A stretch of DNA of 64,000 nt from Myrica gale (lineage: Eukaryota > Streptophyta > Magnoliopsida > Fagales > Myricaceae): contig OZ005603.1 in assembly GCA_963930655.1 (NCBI GenBank), forward strand, positions 10,005,001 to 10,069,000, written 5' to 3'. The translations under genes and the position numbers were made by a program. The notes under the pieces are model-generated. The model saw only the letters and a list, made by a program, of their open reading frames with translations, ran no database searches and was not told where the DNA came from. Shown here in pieces: positions 48,401-64,000 of this stretch (the stretch's first letter is position 1; every line of letters begins with the position of its first letter).

Positions 48401-49996
48401 GCAAAGATCTACCATGCTGGTGGTTCTCAAATAGAGTACTAGTTATTACATCAGAAGTAGAACTAGAGAGGACTACCAGCACAATACACATCTTAAAGGC
48501 ACAAAGGTAGCTGGCATTCACTGATAAATGTATGGGACATACCTCACTTTTGTCATTCATGACAAATGCACCAACACCTACCCGGTGGGTGGCATTTGCA
48601 GGAAGAGTATGATCTCCTTGAGGAATCCAGAATACAAGCATTAAGTATTTCGGTTCTGCATGGTGGTACCAAAATCCTTGCTGCACAAGTGTAACGGAAG
48701 CTAATGTTAACATGACCAACAGCACAATTGTCAGACCTCAATTTTCTCTTAAACAATAGCTTCTGAGGTGTCAACATGAAAAAAATTTAGACACCAATAA
48801 AAAAAGGGAGGAACATCACCTTAACAGCAGCTTCAACAAGATTGACTAGCTCAATGGGTAATTTGATCCAAACTCCCTTCTTACCCTGCAGTTAAAAAAA
48901 AAAGTGTTCGTATGGGCAAAAGATCAATGATGATGTACAGGGATGGACATCAGGCAAGCATAAATTGACAAATATATTCCAACTCATGATCCTTCTTATT
49001 TTTGAGCAAATACATTTCTATGATCAAGTGAACTTTGCGGTTAACCCAGGTTTGAATTATATAGGCCAAGATAACTAGAAAGCACCAATTAAGTCGAAAA
49101 TACAATTGCGCAGTCATATACAAAAACCTTACCACCAAAGTCTATACACAGCAACCTTATATTCATGATTAGTGTCCCAGCTCAAAGCCCATTATCCTAT
49201 TAATAGCATACAACAACACCCAGTGACAAACACCATCATTCTTAGAATATATATTATGTTAGAATGTATCACGTGGTCATGGTTTTCCAAAAACGGAGGT
49301 TGACTCCTCACAACACAAATGTGTTTTGATAGGTCCCAGTCAGAGCTAATGCAAAGTCGATAGAATTCTCTTCGGGTGAGAACAAACCTCAAGTTGTTTG
49401 GATAAAAATATGCTTAATTTTATTAACGCTTTAAGCAGAATTTAAATAAACAACTACTAACAACTTTTCCTAAACTTAATACCACAACTTCCTAAAATAA
49501 AGGCAAAATAACTGAAGGCAAAATATTAGCTAACACATGCAAAACAGTCAACACCCACTATGACAAGTCTTCAACAACCCAACACTTCTCTCCTTTTACT
49601 CCACTTAAAGAGTCTGCCTATCGTGATAGCAAAACAGAAGTGACAACTATAAAGTCCAATGAAAAAAAGTAAAATTACCTGCTGTCTCCAGTTGGAAATG
49701 GAAGCTCTGAGTACTGTAGCAAAGACAGTAGCGTCCATGGGCTGCTGGGGAATTTCCACAGTGACCCCTCCAAACTCGTCGTTCACCGCAGTAAGCAGGC
49801 CACTTTCACAAATCACTTGCTTCCCCGCCGCTGTCATGGCTCTGACACAACCAACGCCCGCTCCTCTAACCTTTGTACGTTTTAAAGAAGCCGTCTTCTT
49901 AAGTTGGAATTGAGAGGGATATGTGAGGGAAGACAGATTCCGGGTTCGGAACAACAGAAGACAACAATGCTTCGACACCAATCTGGTTTCCATCAT
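45471..49996 (-). CDS. NUDT2: Nudix hydrolase (NUDT2/6/7/8-like)
   Basis: Eight minus-strand exons join in phase: 49679-49996, 48820-48885, 48543-48680, 47285-47362, 47150-47200, 46998-47032, 46491-46599 and 45471-45662. They give 987 nt and 328 aa. The N-terminal 60 or so residues are Ser- and basic-rich and may be an organelle presequence, longer than cytosolic NUDT2. The plant-specific pre-Nudix domain follows (DEFGGVTVEIP, MDATVFATVLRASISNWR, KKGVWIKLPIELVNLVEAAVK, GFWYHHAEP). The Nudix box GX5EX7REVKEETG runs from Gly196 to about Ile218 and is complete, across two introns. The C-terminal half has RQTHKSFF, SDLYFVCML, QESEIEAAQWMPFEEY. The clade hydrolyses ADP-ribose and/or NADH with a divalent metal. 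The choice of NUDT2 rests on the neighbours; NUDT8 is the main alternative given the presequence. A LINE fragment lies in the last intron. Confidence 0.92.
45800..46300 (+). mobile_element. 5'-truncated LINE (RNase H end) in NUDT2 intron
   Basis: A frame at 45856-46143 encodes an RNase H-like domain of plant LINEs (EGDSTAVTKAIQSY, WKVHQVNKGANMLAHHLARW). It is preceded in another frame by PLEGECAAARLGVREAINRG, showing a one-base shift. The element ends in twelve adenines at about 46288-46299. It lies antisense in the last NUDT2 intron (45663-46490). The 5' end is approximate and no target duplication was found. Confidence 0.82.
47547..47598. repeat. Compound microsatellite in NUDT2 intron 3
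   Basis: Consecutive runs of GAGT, GT and GA units occupy about 50 bases between exons of NUDT2. Such runs are often length-polymorphic. Confidence 0.85.
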
Positions 49997-50714
49997 TTTA
50001 TACCCTTCATCAAGACCAATCTGATTCAGTGATTCATTTTCTTCTCAGCAACATTTACTAGTATTTTTTTTAAGCACCAAAAACTCCGGGAGGGGCCCAG
50101 ACTTTGATTCTTCGCTACGACCCTTTGATTGAACGAAACGAAATTTCACGTTACCATCTGCAGCCTCTCTTCATCTCTTTCTCTTAAGACTGCCTTTGAA
50201 TTGAAAGGAGCGAAATTGACGTTTACAGAATTTCCACAAGACTTTTTAATTATCCCACTTATAACAACAAGTCGACGCGTATTCTCGTTCTTTGCCTCAA
50301 GCAATTTCCTGACGATTATCCTCCGCTTTATTGAATTCCTCACTTTCCAAAAATTATTAAAAAGTACATTACACTTCAAATTCTTTATAATTTACATCTT
50401 ATATTATAATTTAATCTTAAAATTATATCACCAAATTAAAAAAAAATATTTAAAATTTAAAGCATATTAAAAAAATCAATATTTTGATATGCAATTTACT
50501 AAAGATATAACTGTTAGATTTTTTTTATGCACGCACAACAAGCCTGCGAGTCTAATGATCTATTCTCACCTCAAATCTGCGAAAACAAAAAACAAAAAAA
50601 TAGTTTTTATTAAAAAATAGTGTTATTTTTTATATTCTTTCATGTTTACCTCAATTTTCAATTTTTTTTTTTGTATATTTTTCCAAATACTTACATACTT
50701 ATTGGTTTACATTA
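49997..50714. other. NUDT2 upstream region
   Basis: This is the presumed promoter and leader of the Nudix gene, then AT-rich spacer. No defined TATA box or gene was picked out. Confidence 0.5.
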
Positions 50715-51448
50715 TAAGGGTGCTCATTTTTACCGGCGGTGGTGGTTTTACCGTCACCGCTACTGCTAGCGTAACCGGTAAGAGTGGTTATTGTACCTTA
50801 GCGGTGTGGTGGCAGTGTCAAATATGTAATTCCGTCAATTGCGATGACGGTAACAATTTTCACCAAACCGTCACATACACTACATTTAACCACTCCTAGT
50901 TATTACTTATTATGTGACATACTTTTGTTGGAATATGCTAGTTGGTTTATGTCACATTGTTGGACACTTTTATTAGATTTTAGCCTTTATGTTTGAATAT
51001 GATATTATGTTGGACGTTTCGACAGCATATTATATTTGTTATGAGTATTAATGATTATGATACTATGTTTGAATAGATTATTATATTTGTCAATTTGATA
51101 TGAATATTAATTATGATATTATGTTGAAAATTTAAACAGGTTATAATATTTGAATGATTATATTTATTGCTTATATATGGGATAAAATGGTCTTAATTGT
51201 CAAAAAAAAATTTAAGAAAAATAGTCCAAAATAGTGAAAAAAATAAAAAGTTAAAAAAAATCCCATTTTTTTTTGTCAAACGGTTACACGGTTTAAGCGG
51301 TTATTGTCTAATCGTTACGGTTAATATCGTCACCGACAAAGACGGTTATTGTGCCTAAACGATGCGATGACGGTGTCAAATATGTAATTTCGTTAATTAC
51401 GGTGACGATATTTGTCAAAACCGTTATCTGCGTTACCGTTAAGCCCTA
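50715..51448. mobile_element. hAT-like element F candidate
   Basis: It starts TAAGGGTGCTCATTTTTACC and its reverse strand starts TAGGGCTTAACGGTAACG, TAGGG-type ends. Two internal blocks near 50785-50875 and 51340-51420 are diverged direct copies (GGTTATTGTNCCT, GTCAAATATGTAATTNCGT). No matching 8-bp duplication was found, so boundaries are tentative. Confidence 0.45.
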
Positions 51449-52487
51449 AAATAAATATAAGGAAATTGGCCTGCAATGATGCAAAATGATCCATCCATAA
51501 CTTTAACACGTGACACTGTCGAAAGTGCTGAGCCACTTGGGGATCCAGTGACTACCAAAGTCTGGTCCTCCATCAAGGTACATCTCCTTATCACGATGGT
51601 CAGTAGTACTCACGAAGTCTCTTCTTTACGAAAAATATCTACGGAGTCACCTGCATGCACAGAAAGTTCATATGAACATAAGAAGAGAGGACATCCAAGA
51701 CTTAGTCCAGTGGGACCGACCTCTAGAAAATACCGTCCCATATATATATGCTCTAGTGGATTGTGACTGCCTCCTTTGGTTTTTCTGATCTTGGTCTTGG
51801 ATTTTACATGCATCTTGGCTCTCCAAAACCCAGTCCACCGTATTAGGGTGCTTGATCTGGGCAGAAAAAATTGCTGGTCCAGCCCAAAAAATTGCTGATC
51901 GTACATTTACTTGGTCGATATTGTTGATCGTTTTTTGTGCTGTACTTTTCAGTGACGGCCGGCCAGAAATAATTTGTCCAATCATAGTCGCTAATAGACT
52001 TGTCATGCACGGATCTAATTGGTTGATCAGGAGGCTCGTAGTTACAATATAAGCATCGGACAACTTACAAAAAAGAAAGATGTTCGAGTGGGACAGAGTT
52101 AGGACAACTACAGGCCTATTGCTTTTATAGCTAGCTAGCTTTAGGGTGTACGTATCCTGGTATATCCATGCGACTGTGTCTTTTGGAGCTTGTGGAACGG
52201 ATGGAAATTATGGAATTACAAGGAAAAACATGAACTCTATACGTTCTCGGCCTATTTCTCCATTAACGACATGTGACCCAACTGTTGGCTTATGCTAATA
52301 TGACAACGACAGAAGATTTTGGAAGTCTATGGCTTATAATTGCTGCCCAGCTGTATGACTATTACTTCCACTTTCAGGGTGATCAGACTCAGCTGATCAT
52401 GACAAGCAGCTCTTGCAAATCTTTTCTTTATCTTATTTTAATTCACATATGATGGCAATTTTAATCCGGTCTTACTTCAACTCACAG
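51449..52487. other. Spacer left of the CslE pseudogene
   Basis: The missing 5' exons of the CslE gene would be expected here but no matching sequence was found. Only short unconvincing frames are present. Confidence 0.5.
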
Positions 52488-53414
52488 AAATCCTATGAAG
52501 ACATGAAGCAACGAATCGAAACCACCACAAAGCCAGGTCGAGTTTCAGAAGAAATACGAAAAGAACACAAGGGATTCAGTGAGTGGGATTTGGTTGCAAG
52601 CCCACGTGATCATCAAACAATTCTTCAAGCAATACTTTCTCCGTTGTCACTGTCTCTACTTGGAATGGATATTTATATCTCCGAATTTACTCGACTATCT
52701 CCCAAACTTATAATAGAGTTATGAATATCACATAGATACTTATTGATGGGAAAGACCCCAAGGCTGTGGACTCTGAAGGACAACCTTTGCCAACGCTGGT
52801 ATACTTGGCACGGGAAAAGAGACCTCAATACTACCACAATTATAAAGCTGGGTCCATGAATGCATTGGTACGCACGCAATATATCATATCCAAATGCAAA
52901 TGCTACATCAAGCTTGATGCTCGTGAGTCGTGAGTCGTGAGTTCTATTTTCTGTAATCCCCGTAGGTTAGAATATATTTAATTATGGCGTTTTGTGATTC
53001 TTATTGTCATAATTATCTTTCCTAATTGAAAAATAGATGAGGGTGAGGGTGTCATCGAGGATAAGCAACAGTCCGGTGATTATTAACGTGGATTGCGATA
53101 TGTACTCGAACAATTCCGAGTCAGCCAGAGATGCTGTGTGTTTTCATGGATGAAGAAAAGGGTCATGAAGTCGGCTTCGTACAGTTTCCACGGGCCTTTG
53201 AGAACATTACGAAAAATGATGTACACAGTAGTTCCTTGAACGTAATAATGGGGTGAGCATCAACAAAAAACTTACAGTGATTACAAACTTTTGAATTAAA
53301 TGAAGCCCTGTCCCCCCCCCCCCGATTGAGGATTTTAATAAAACACTGGTTTGAGTGGAAATAAAGGTGGAACTTCCCGGAGTTGATGGAAATGGAGGCC
53401 CTTGCTATATTGGC

Positions 53415-53613
53415 TGTAACGACTCAAGGACAAGCACTAGCCACATCTATGCTTTGACTTCAAAAGAACTAGTCAATGTTGCTCTTGAAGCCCCTTGGAT
53501 CATTATAAAGTCCAGTTCAACCTAGTAAGGTCTCAATGTGTGACTTGACCCTTATAGAACCAATCATTCATTCATTCTCCTCTCTCATTCCATGTGGGAT
53601 TCGGGGTATCACA
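53415..53613 (+). mobile_element. Short TRIM-like solo LTR in CslE exon
   Basis: The 199-bp insert starts TGTAACGACTCAAGGACAAG and ends GGGGTATCACA. A perfect 5-bp duplication, TTGGC, lies at 53410-53414 and 53614-53618. Removing the insert and one copy rejoins Tyr-Ile-Gly to Thr-Gly-Cys-Phe-His-Lys-Arg, a conserved CslE run. Length and ends fit terminal-repeat retrotransposons in miniature (TRIMs). Confidence 0.9.
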
Positions 53614-54760
53614 TTGGCACTGGGTGCTTTCACAAAAGGGAGACTCTTTGCGGGCAGAAGTATAGCAAAGAATGCAAGGCAGATTGGAAGATGATGCAAG
53701 GGGATCCGAGTCAGACGACGCTGAGCTGTCAGATTACACATTGATGACGCTGAATTAACTGGAGCGGGCAGATCAGCACAAGGATGACAAGAAATCGTGA
53801 TCTAATCTAATTGGGACAGTTTTCGTGCACGTGTTGGTTTTTTTACCATAACTTTGGCTACAAGTTTCTGATTCGCGCCCATGACCCCATTCGGAAAGCT
53901 ATTTTCGGCGTGCACGTCATAGTCACCGAGCTACTCTCAGTGCACCTCATTTAGAACCCTAAATCCTCTGTTTTCCCTTTCGAATCCCTAATTTTAGTTA
54001 CTTTTTGCTATTTATGGTAATTTTCCATTTATCAATTAGGAAGTAATTCTAAACCCGATTTGAGCCAGATTTTTGGCAGTCTATTTATTTATTACGTTTT
54101 GGTAAGACTTTTAGGGTTTTGCTATTTTTGGTAAAATCCTATTATGGGTCGGATTTTTAGCTATATTAACCCTGCTTGTGGGTTATTTTTGATCATTCCT
54201 GAATATTGATAATTATATTGAATCTCAGAGTTCGCTCTGAATTTTTGGGACGAATTCTCTATTTTCCTTGCAAATTGCCTATTGAACTAGCCTACAGAAT
54301 AATCGTTATTCTGTTCGGCGTTAGAAGAGATGGAATGATATAAAGATGGAAGAGAATGCGAGCTTACCGGAAGAAAAATGCAAAGTCCTTGCAAATTGTC
54401 CCTATGAAGAGAATACACAGTGGGGAAAAGAGGTCTCTCTCTCTCTCACCCCTCTTATTTGTAGATCTATATGAACCTCGTATATATATACTGATTTGCA
54501 GGAGGGTTTGAAGTATGGCTGTCCAGTGGAAGATGTCCTAATTACAGGATTAACTATTCAATGTCGAGGTTGGAGATCCATATATTTCAATCCAAAAATG
54601 AAGGGCTTCCTAGGACTTGCTCCGACAACATTACTTCAATCACTTGTACAGCATAAAAGATGGAGTGAAGGTGATTTTCAGATCTTTTCCTCACGGTACT
54701 GTCCCTTTGTGTGTGGGTATGGAAAGATTCCCGTTAAACTTCAACTTTCATACTGCACCT

Positions 54761-55087
54761 TAGGGGTGGGCAAACAGGGTTCGGGTTTGGGTTCGAAAAT
54801 TTCAACCCGAACCCGACCCGAAATTTTCGGGTTTATTTGTGAGGAAACCCAAACCCGAAAAAACTCGAAAATATCGGGTCGAAACGGTCAGTCCGGTTCG
54901 GAAAAGGCGGGTCACGGGGTGATGACGTTATATTTTCGGGTTCGGGTTTAATTTCGGGTTTGCTCATATACCCGAACCCGAAATTTGGTTTTTATTTACA
55001 TGTAAACCCCGAACCCGCCTAAACCCGACCCGATCGGGTCGGGCCGGTTCGGGTTGTCGTGTCTCGGGTTTTTTGCCCACCCCTTCT
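54761..55087. mobile_element. hAT-like element E in CslE exon
   Basis: The insert begins TAGGGGTGGGCAAA and ends TTTGCCCACCCCTTCT, a clear inverted terminus. Its arms are full of CGGGTTCGGG and AACCCGAACCCG units. The flanks CTGCACCT (54753-54760) and GTGCACCT (55088-55095) differ by one base, an 8-bp duplication. Outside the insert the CslE exon resumes with LLWAPNCLASLYY. Confidence 0.87.
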
Positions 55088-55767
55088 GTGCACCTATTTG
55101 CTATGGGCTCCAAACTGCTTGGCTTCACTGTACTATGCTGCAGTGCCATCCCTGTGCCTGCTTAGAGGCATTTCTTTGTTTCCAGAGGTACGACATTTTC
55201 ACTACTTGCATCAAACTTGAATATGCTTGTAGCTAAATATCTTGTAAGTAATGTAATCTTCTTGCACCAACAGATTTCAAACCTATTGAGTGCTACCAGT
55301 TGCATTGGTCTTCCTTCTCCACCGCGCAAATAGCCTTGGAGAATTTCTTTGGTTTGGGGGCACATTGAAAGGTTGGCGGAATAACCAAAGGATGTGGCTG
55401 TTCAAAAGAACGAGCTCCTACTTCTTTGGCTTCATTGACAACATCCTAAAATTACTTGGATTTGCAAGGTCAGCCTTTGTCATCACCGCAAAGGTGGCTG
55501 ACACCGATGTGTCGGAAAGATACGAGCAAGAGGTCATGGAGTTTGGTGCTTCCTCGCCACTCTTCACCATTTTAGCCACACTTGCCTTGCTGAACGCATT
55601 CTGTTTCGTTGGCGGAATAAAGTGGGTAACCATGGATGTCCAGAGTTTGGGTTCAAACCCATTTGCATTGCAGATTCTTCTATCCGGTCTGCTGGTTATT
55701 ATCAACTGGCCTGACTGTTTACCAAGGTCTCTTCCTAAGGAAAGACAAGGGTAGGATGCCAACGTAA

Positions 55768-56529
55768 ATAACAAGACGGTCAATAATGTTCGCGCTATTG
55801 GCTTGTGCAGTAGCCCTGTATTAAGTTCTATCTTGATCGGTGCCAAGCAAAACTTCTGGCAAAGAAATACTTCATGGAACATCCATTCCTACTTCATGAA
55901 ACTGTAATATTCTTCATGGTGTGTTATCTATTCTACTTTATGTCATGATCACCGTAGTTCAGATGAAGTCCTTTGAAAACAGGATAAGGGACATTATAGA
56001 ATAGACTAATGCACCTTGTAACAAGTAGGGTTAAATTTTACTGCTGTTATATCTCGTCAAATAAGGTCTAAAAATGGGAAGAAAATAAAGTACATCAGCT
56101 TCCGTGTACTGTTGAAATGTTAACAGAAAACGGAAGAGAATTAACATCAGTTTTGGTAGCTGCTTCTCCCCCTGTTTATCCTATGGTTTTCGACGAATTT
56201 TCCAGCTCCCCGCTCGTTAAGACAGCTTGATAGCTCTCTGTCATAGTCTCCGCGAAGATTGTTAATAATGTTGTCTACTTTTGAGTACTAAAACGCTTAT
56301 CACAGAAGAGTCTAATACGTCGTGTGGAAAATGGTTGAAGACCGGCCGAATATGGACAGGATCGGGAAAGCTACATGGCATGGCTTTGCTCGAGGAGTAA
56401 GTGGGCATGCTACGACGCCTGTCTCTCTTTCCTGTTGAGTAGGAGTTGATGGATTTTAAACTTTTAACGACCAACATATGTGCGGTGGCATTTATTCCAA
56501 TTCCATGTTTCCAATGTTGATATATAGAT
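55768..56529. other. Spacer between CslE pseudogene and its relic
   Basis: No supported gene. It is mostly AT-rich; a minus frame at 56262-56564 resembles nothing known. Confidence 0.5.
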
Positions 56530-56719
56530 AACGATGCCATCAAGGATAAGCAATGCTCCGACAATACTTGATGAGGGCTGTGATATGAACTTAATGGGCT
56601 GCAAACTGTTAGCTACGTGGTACTATGTTGTTGTGCCTGCTAAGAGGCATCTCTTTGTTTCCAGAGGCACTAAACTCTCATTACCTGAATCAAACTTCTC
56701 TATGATTGCTGATAAATAG
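56530..56719 (+). pseudogene. Scrambled CslE relic
   Basis: The first 60 bases match the CslE exon near 53050-53110 (ATCAAGGATAAGCAA, then TGTGATATGAAC against TGCGATATGTAC). The next 110 match the exon at 55110-55195 (GGGCTGCAAACTGTTAGCTA, then CTTTGTTTCCAGAGG). The 2 kb that separates these exons in the neighbouring copy is absent, so the relic joins the DCDM site directly to a late membrane segment. Confidence 0.75.
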
Positions 56720-62318
<5,599 letters not shown>

Positions 62319-64000
62319 TGAGAGCGTCCAAGAAAGTAACTCTTTCTAAGAGTTAGTACCCGACAAAAGCTTTTTCGATTTTGGAACTTCGGAGAGATGT
62401 TTCAAAAATAGCTAGAAATGAGAGAGAGATGAGAAGAAAGTGATACAGGCAGGGAAGATCACGACTCAGTGATCACCTTGGTAGCAAACTCACAAACTGA
62501 GGTACGATCGGGGGAGTGAGGCTCTGGATTTGCTGCTAAACGTTTACGACTAAACGTTGGGAAGCGCAATACTCCCATCTTTTCTCGTGGGGGCCACCGC
62601 AGTCGGTCGTTATCCTCTTCATTTTTTTTTTCCGAAAAACAACCCTAGATTAAACCACTATGAACTTCATGCAGGGCAGAGAGAGTGATGACCGGACATA
62701 GTAGGCAAAATTACTAGGACTTGGACAAGTCGAAAAAGCGCCCAATAAAGGGTCGGAAAAGAGCCACAAGAACTCGGAAAAAGGGTCGTTATCCTCTTCA
62801 ATTATGCGTTTGGTGTTTGTTTATTAATATTTTGAGATATGAAAATTAATTAAAAAAGTAAAAAAAAAATTTGAATAATTTTTTTATATTTTATTATAGT
62901 GAAAATGAATAATTTAATAAAAAAAGAAATTATTTTATTAATTTTCTGACTTCAGTAAAATTCAGGAATTTAGGTACTAAAATAGTAGAATCTGAAGCAT
63001 TTAAGAAAAACTAACAATTTCAAGGTTTTAAATAGAAAAAATTATTTTATATTCGATAAAAAATATATATATACTAAGTTTTAAAAACTTCCCAGTAGAT
63101 TTCAAGATCCTAATTTTAAAAGTATAATGTACATGATCTTATATTATTATTCTTAACTGAAAGAGGATACGACAAGTTTGTCTGACAGGGAACCAGCACA
63201 TAATGGACGTGGATTCTACAATTTGGTACACTGAACCACGAGAAAGTGTGGTTCCTTTTGTCTTCCTAAGTCTCAACCTTGAGTTCACCTAAACGAACCA
63301 TTCATTTGATGTAGAAAAGGTTAAAAGAACACTTGGTCATGCCTCGTGATGTTAAGGATATTGCAGTCAGGGCAAGGGCTTTCTCCTAGTCCAGAACTCA
63401 GGGGATCACACCAGGAAACATTGGCAATTTGGCAGTTCTGCAATATCCTTAATGAACTCAGGGGATCACTGTTGCATAGTTCATCCTGCGCAGAAGCAAG
63501 ATTGATGCTAAACCATCAAAATGGCATGAGTGAAAAAAATCACCAGTAGTCTTAAAAGGTCGAAGTACAGGAGTTTGGGGAAATGAAGAGAGGACAGGCG
63601 AATGGGAAGAATTTTAGGTTAGTTGGTGAAGAGAGCATGAGCGATAATAATCTGGTGGCAACAAAATGGAACAAGTGAATGGAGCATCATCTCAAAGAAA
63701 TTTGAAGCTCATTGTACATGAAGCCAATGAAGACGGCAATAGGAACCCTAGTAATAGATAAAACCGAAAACCTGAATTGTAATGCTTTTTACACCGATGC
63801 AGATGCATCTAAGCTATAACATCCTGATCCTCTCAACTTTTCTATCAAGTTAACCAAGAAAGTACACATCCTATTTCCTACCAAAATACAAGGAACCTTG
63901 TTACAGCAGGTTATAATACAAGCCAATTTCAAGGCCTTGCTAGCAGGCAATAGGACAAAAAAATGCCCAATAAAACAACACTTTCTTTCAGTCGAACAAT
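62319..64000. other. Thiolase upstream region and right-hand spacer
   Basis: This is the presumed promoter of the thiolase locus, then AT-rich spacer (62800-63150). It contains the repeat at 63352-63469. No gene is supported. Confidence 0.5.
63352..63469. repeat. Interleaved inverted and direct repeats
   Basis: TTAAGGATATTGCAG at 63352-63366 is the exact reverse complement of CTGCAATATCCTTAA at 63438-63452. GAACTCAGGGGATCAC occurs directly repeated at 63394-63409 and 63454-63469. The pattern could be a small foldback element or a local rearrangement. Confidence 0.8.

Larger units (their letters stand above)
52488..55767 (+). pseudogene. Cellulose synthase-like E pseudogene
   Basis: Recognisable exons: 52488 to about 52591 (SYEDMKQRIE), 52736-52867 (ILIDGKDPKAVDSEG), 53037-53252 (VIINVDCDMYSNNSESARDA), 53367 to about 53790 (interrupted), about 54330-54428 (PYEENTQWGKE), 54502 to about 55195 (interrupted; GLKYGCPVEDVLITGL, LVQHKRWSEGDFQI) and about 55275-55767 (TSSYFFGFIDNILKLL, VSERYEQEVMEFGASS). 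This is the CslE branch of family GT2, a Golgi glycosyltransferase; DCDM and QHKRW are the substrate-binding and QxxRW sites. The N-terminal part with the first membrane helices and DDGGS motif is absent. Lesions: a two-base loss near the CFFMDEEK region (53140), a TRIM-like LTR at 53415, a hAT-like element at 54761 and a frameshift near 55720. The splice sites that remain are mostly good, so this arose from a normal gene, not from cDNA. Confidence 0.9.

Overview
This is plant nuclear DNA, most likely from a eudicot. The genes are intron-rich with GT..AG junctions, the spacers are AT-rich, and plant transposons of almost every class are present. No bacterial, organellar or viral replicon features were seen. 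I cannot name the species. All exon models below were built by hand from open frames, splice dinucleotides and remembered family sequences.

Layout. 1-3090: a Ty3/gypsy-type LTR on the minus strand, cut by the window edge, carrying an array of a perfect palindrome. 3910-4230: a hAT-like element. 4518-8324 (+): OPT3, a phloem iron/copper-type oligopeptide transporter, six exons, 741 aa. 9721-12948 (-): KINB2, the SnRK1 beta subunit, four exons, 288 aa, convergent with OPT3. 14057-15990: two hAT-like elements rich in GGTCCGGACC. 17800-18410 (+): mitochondrial acyl carrier protein. 18837-20992 (-): secreted Ole e 1 family protein, two exons. 23903-30057 (+): decayed full-length L1-type LINE, followed by a second retroposon (30076-30924) that used the same target site. 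31109-34059 (-): a PORR-domain organelle RNA-binding gene split by a 1.76 kb solo LTR. 35974-36552 (+): intronless NF-YB2/3 CCAAT-binding factor. 36890-38036: a Mutator-type foldback element just downstream. 40613-44210 (+): a complete 3.6 kb solo LTR. 45471-49996 (-): eight-exon Nudix hydrolase (NUDT2-like). 52488-55767 (+): a cellulose synthase-like E pseudogene hit by two transposons, with a scrambled relic at 56530-56719. 57993-62318 (-): acetyl-CoA acetyltransferase, with good splice sites but several frameshifting lesions.

The host genes do not form an operon or a shared pathway; they are ordinary nuclear genes. From memory, their order looks like a mixture of two Arabidopsis neighbourhoods: KINB2-OPT3 on chromosome 4, and mtACP3, Ole e 1, NF-YB2, NUDT2 and AACT1 on chromosome 5. 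The window may therefore keep an ancestral order. About a third of the window is recognisable transposon sequence. The strongest signals are precise insertions that inactivate genes, with target-site duplications that match exactly or nearly so, and unusual repeat architecture inside the elements themselves.
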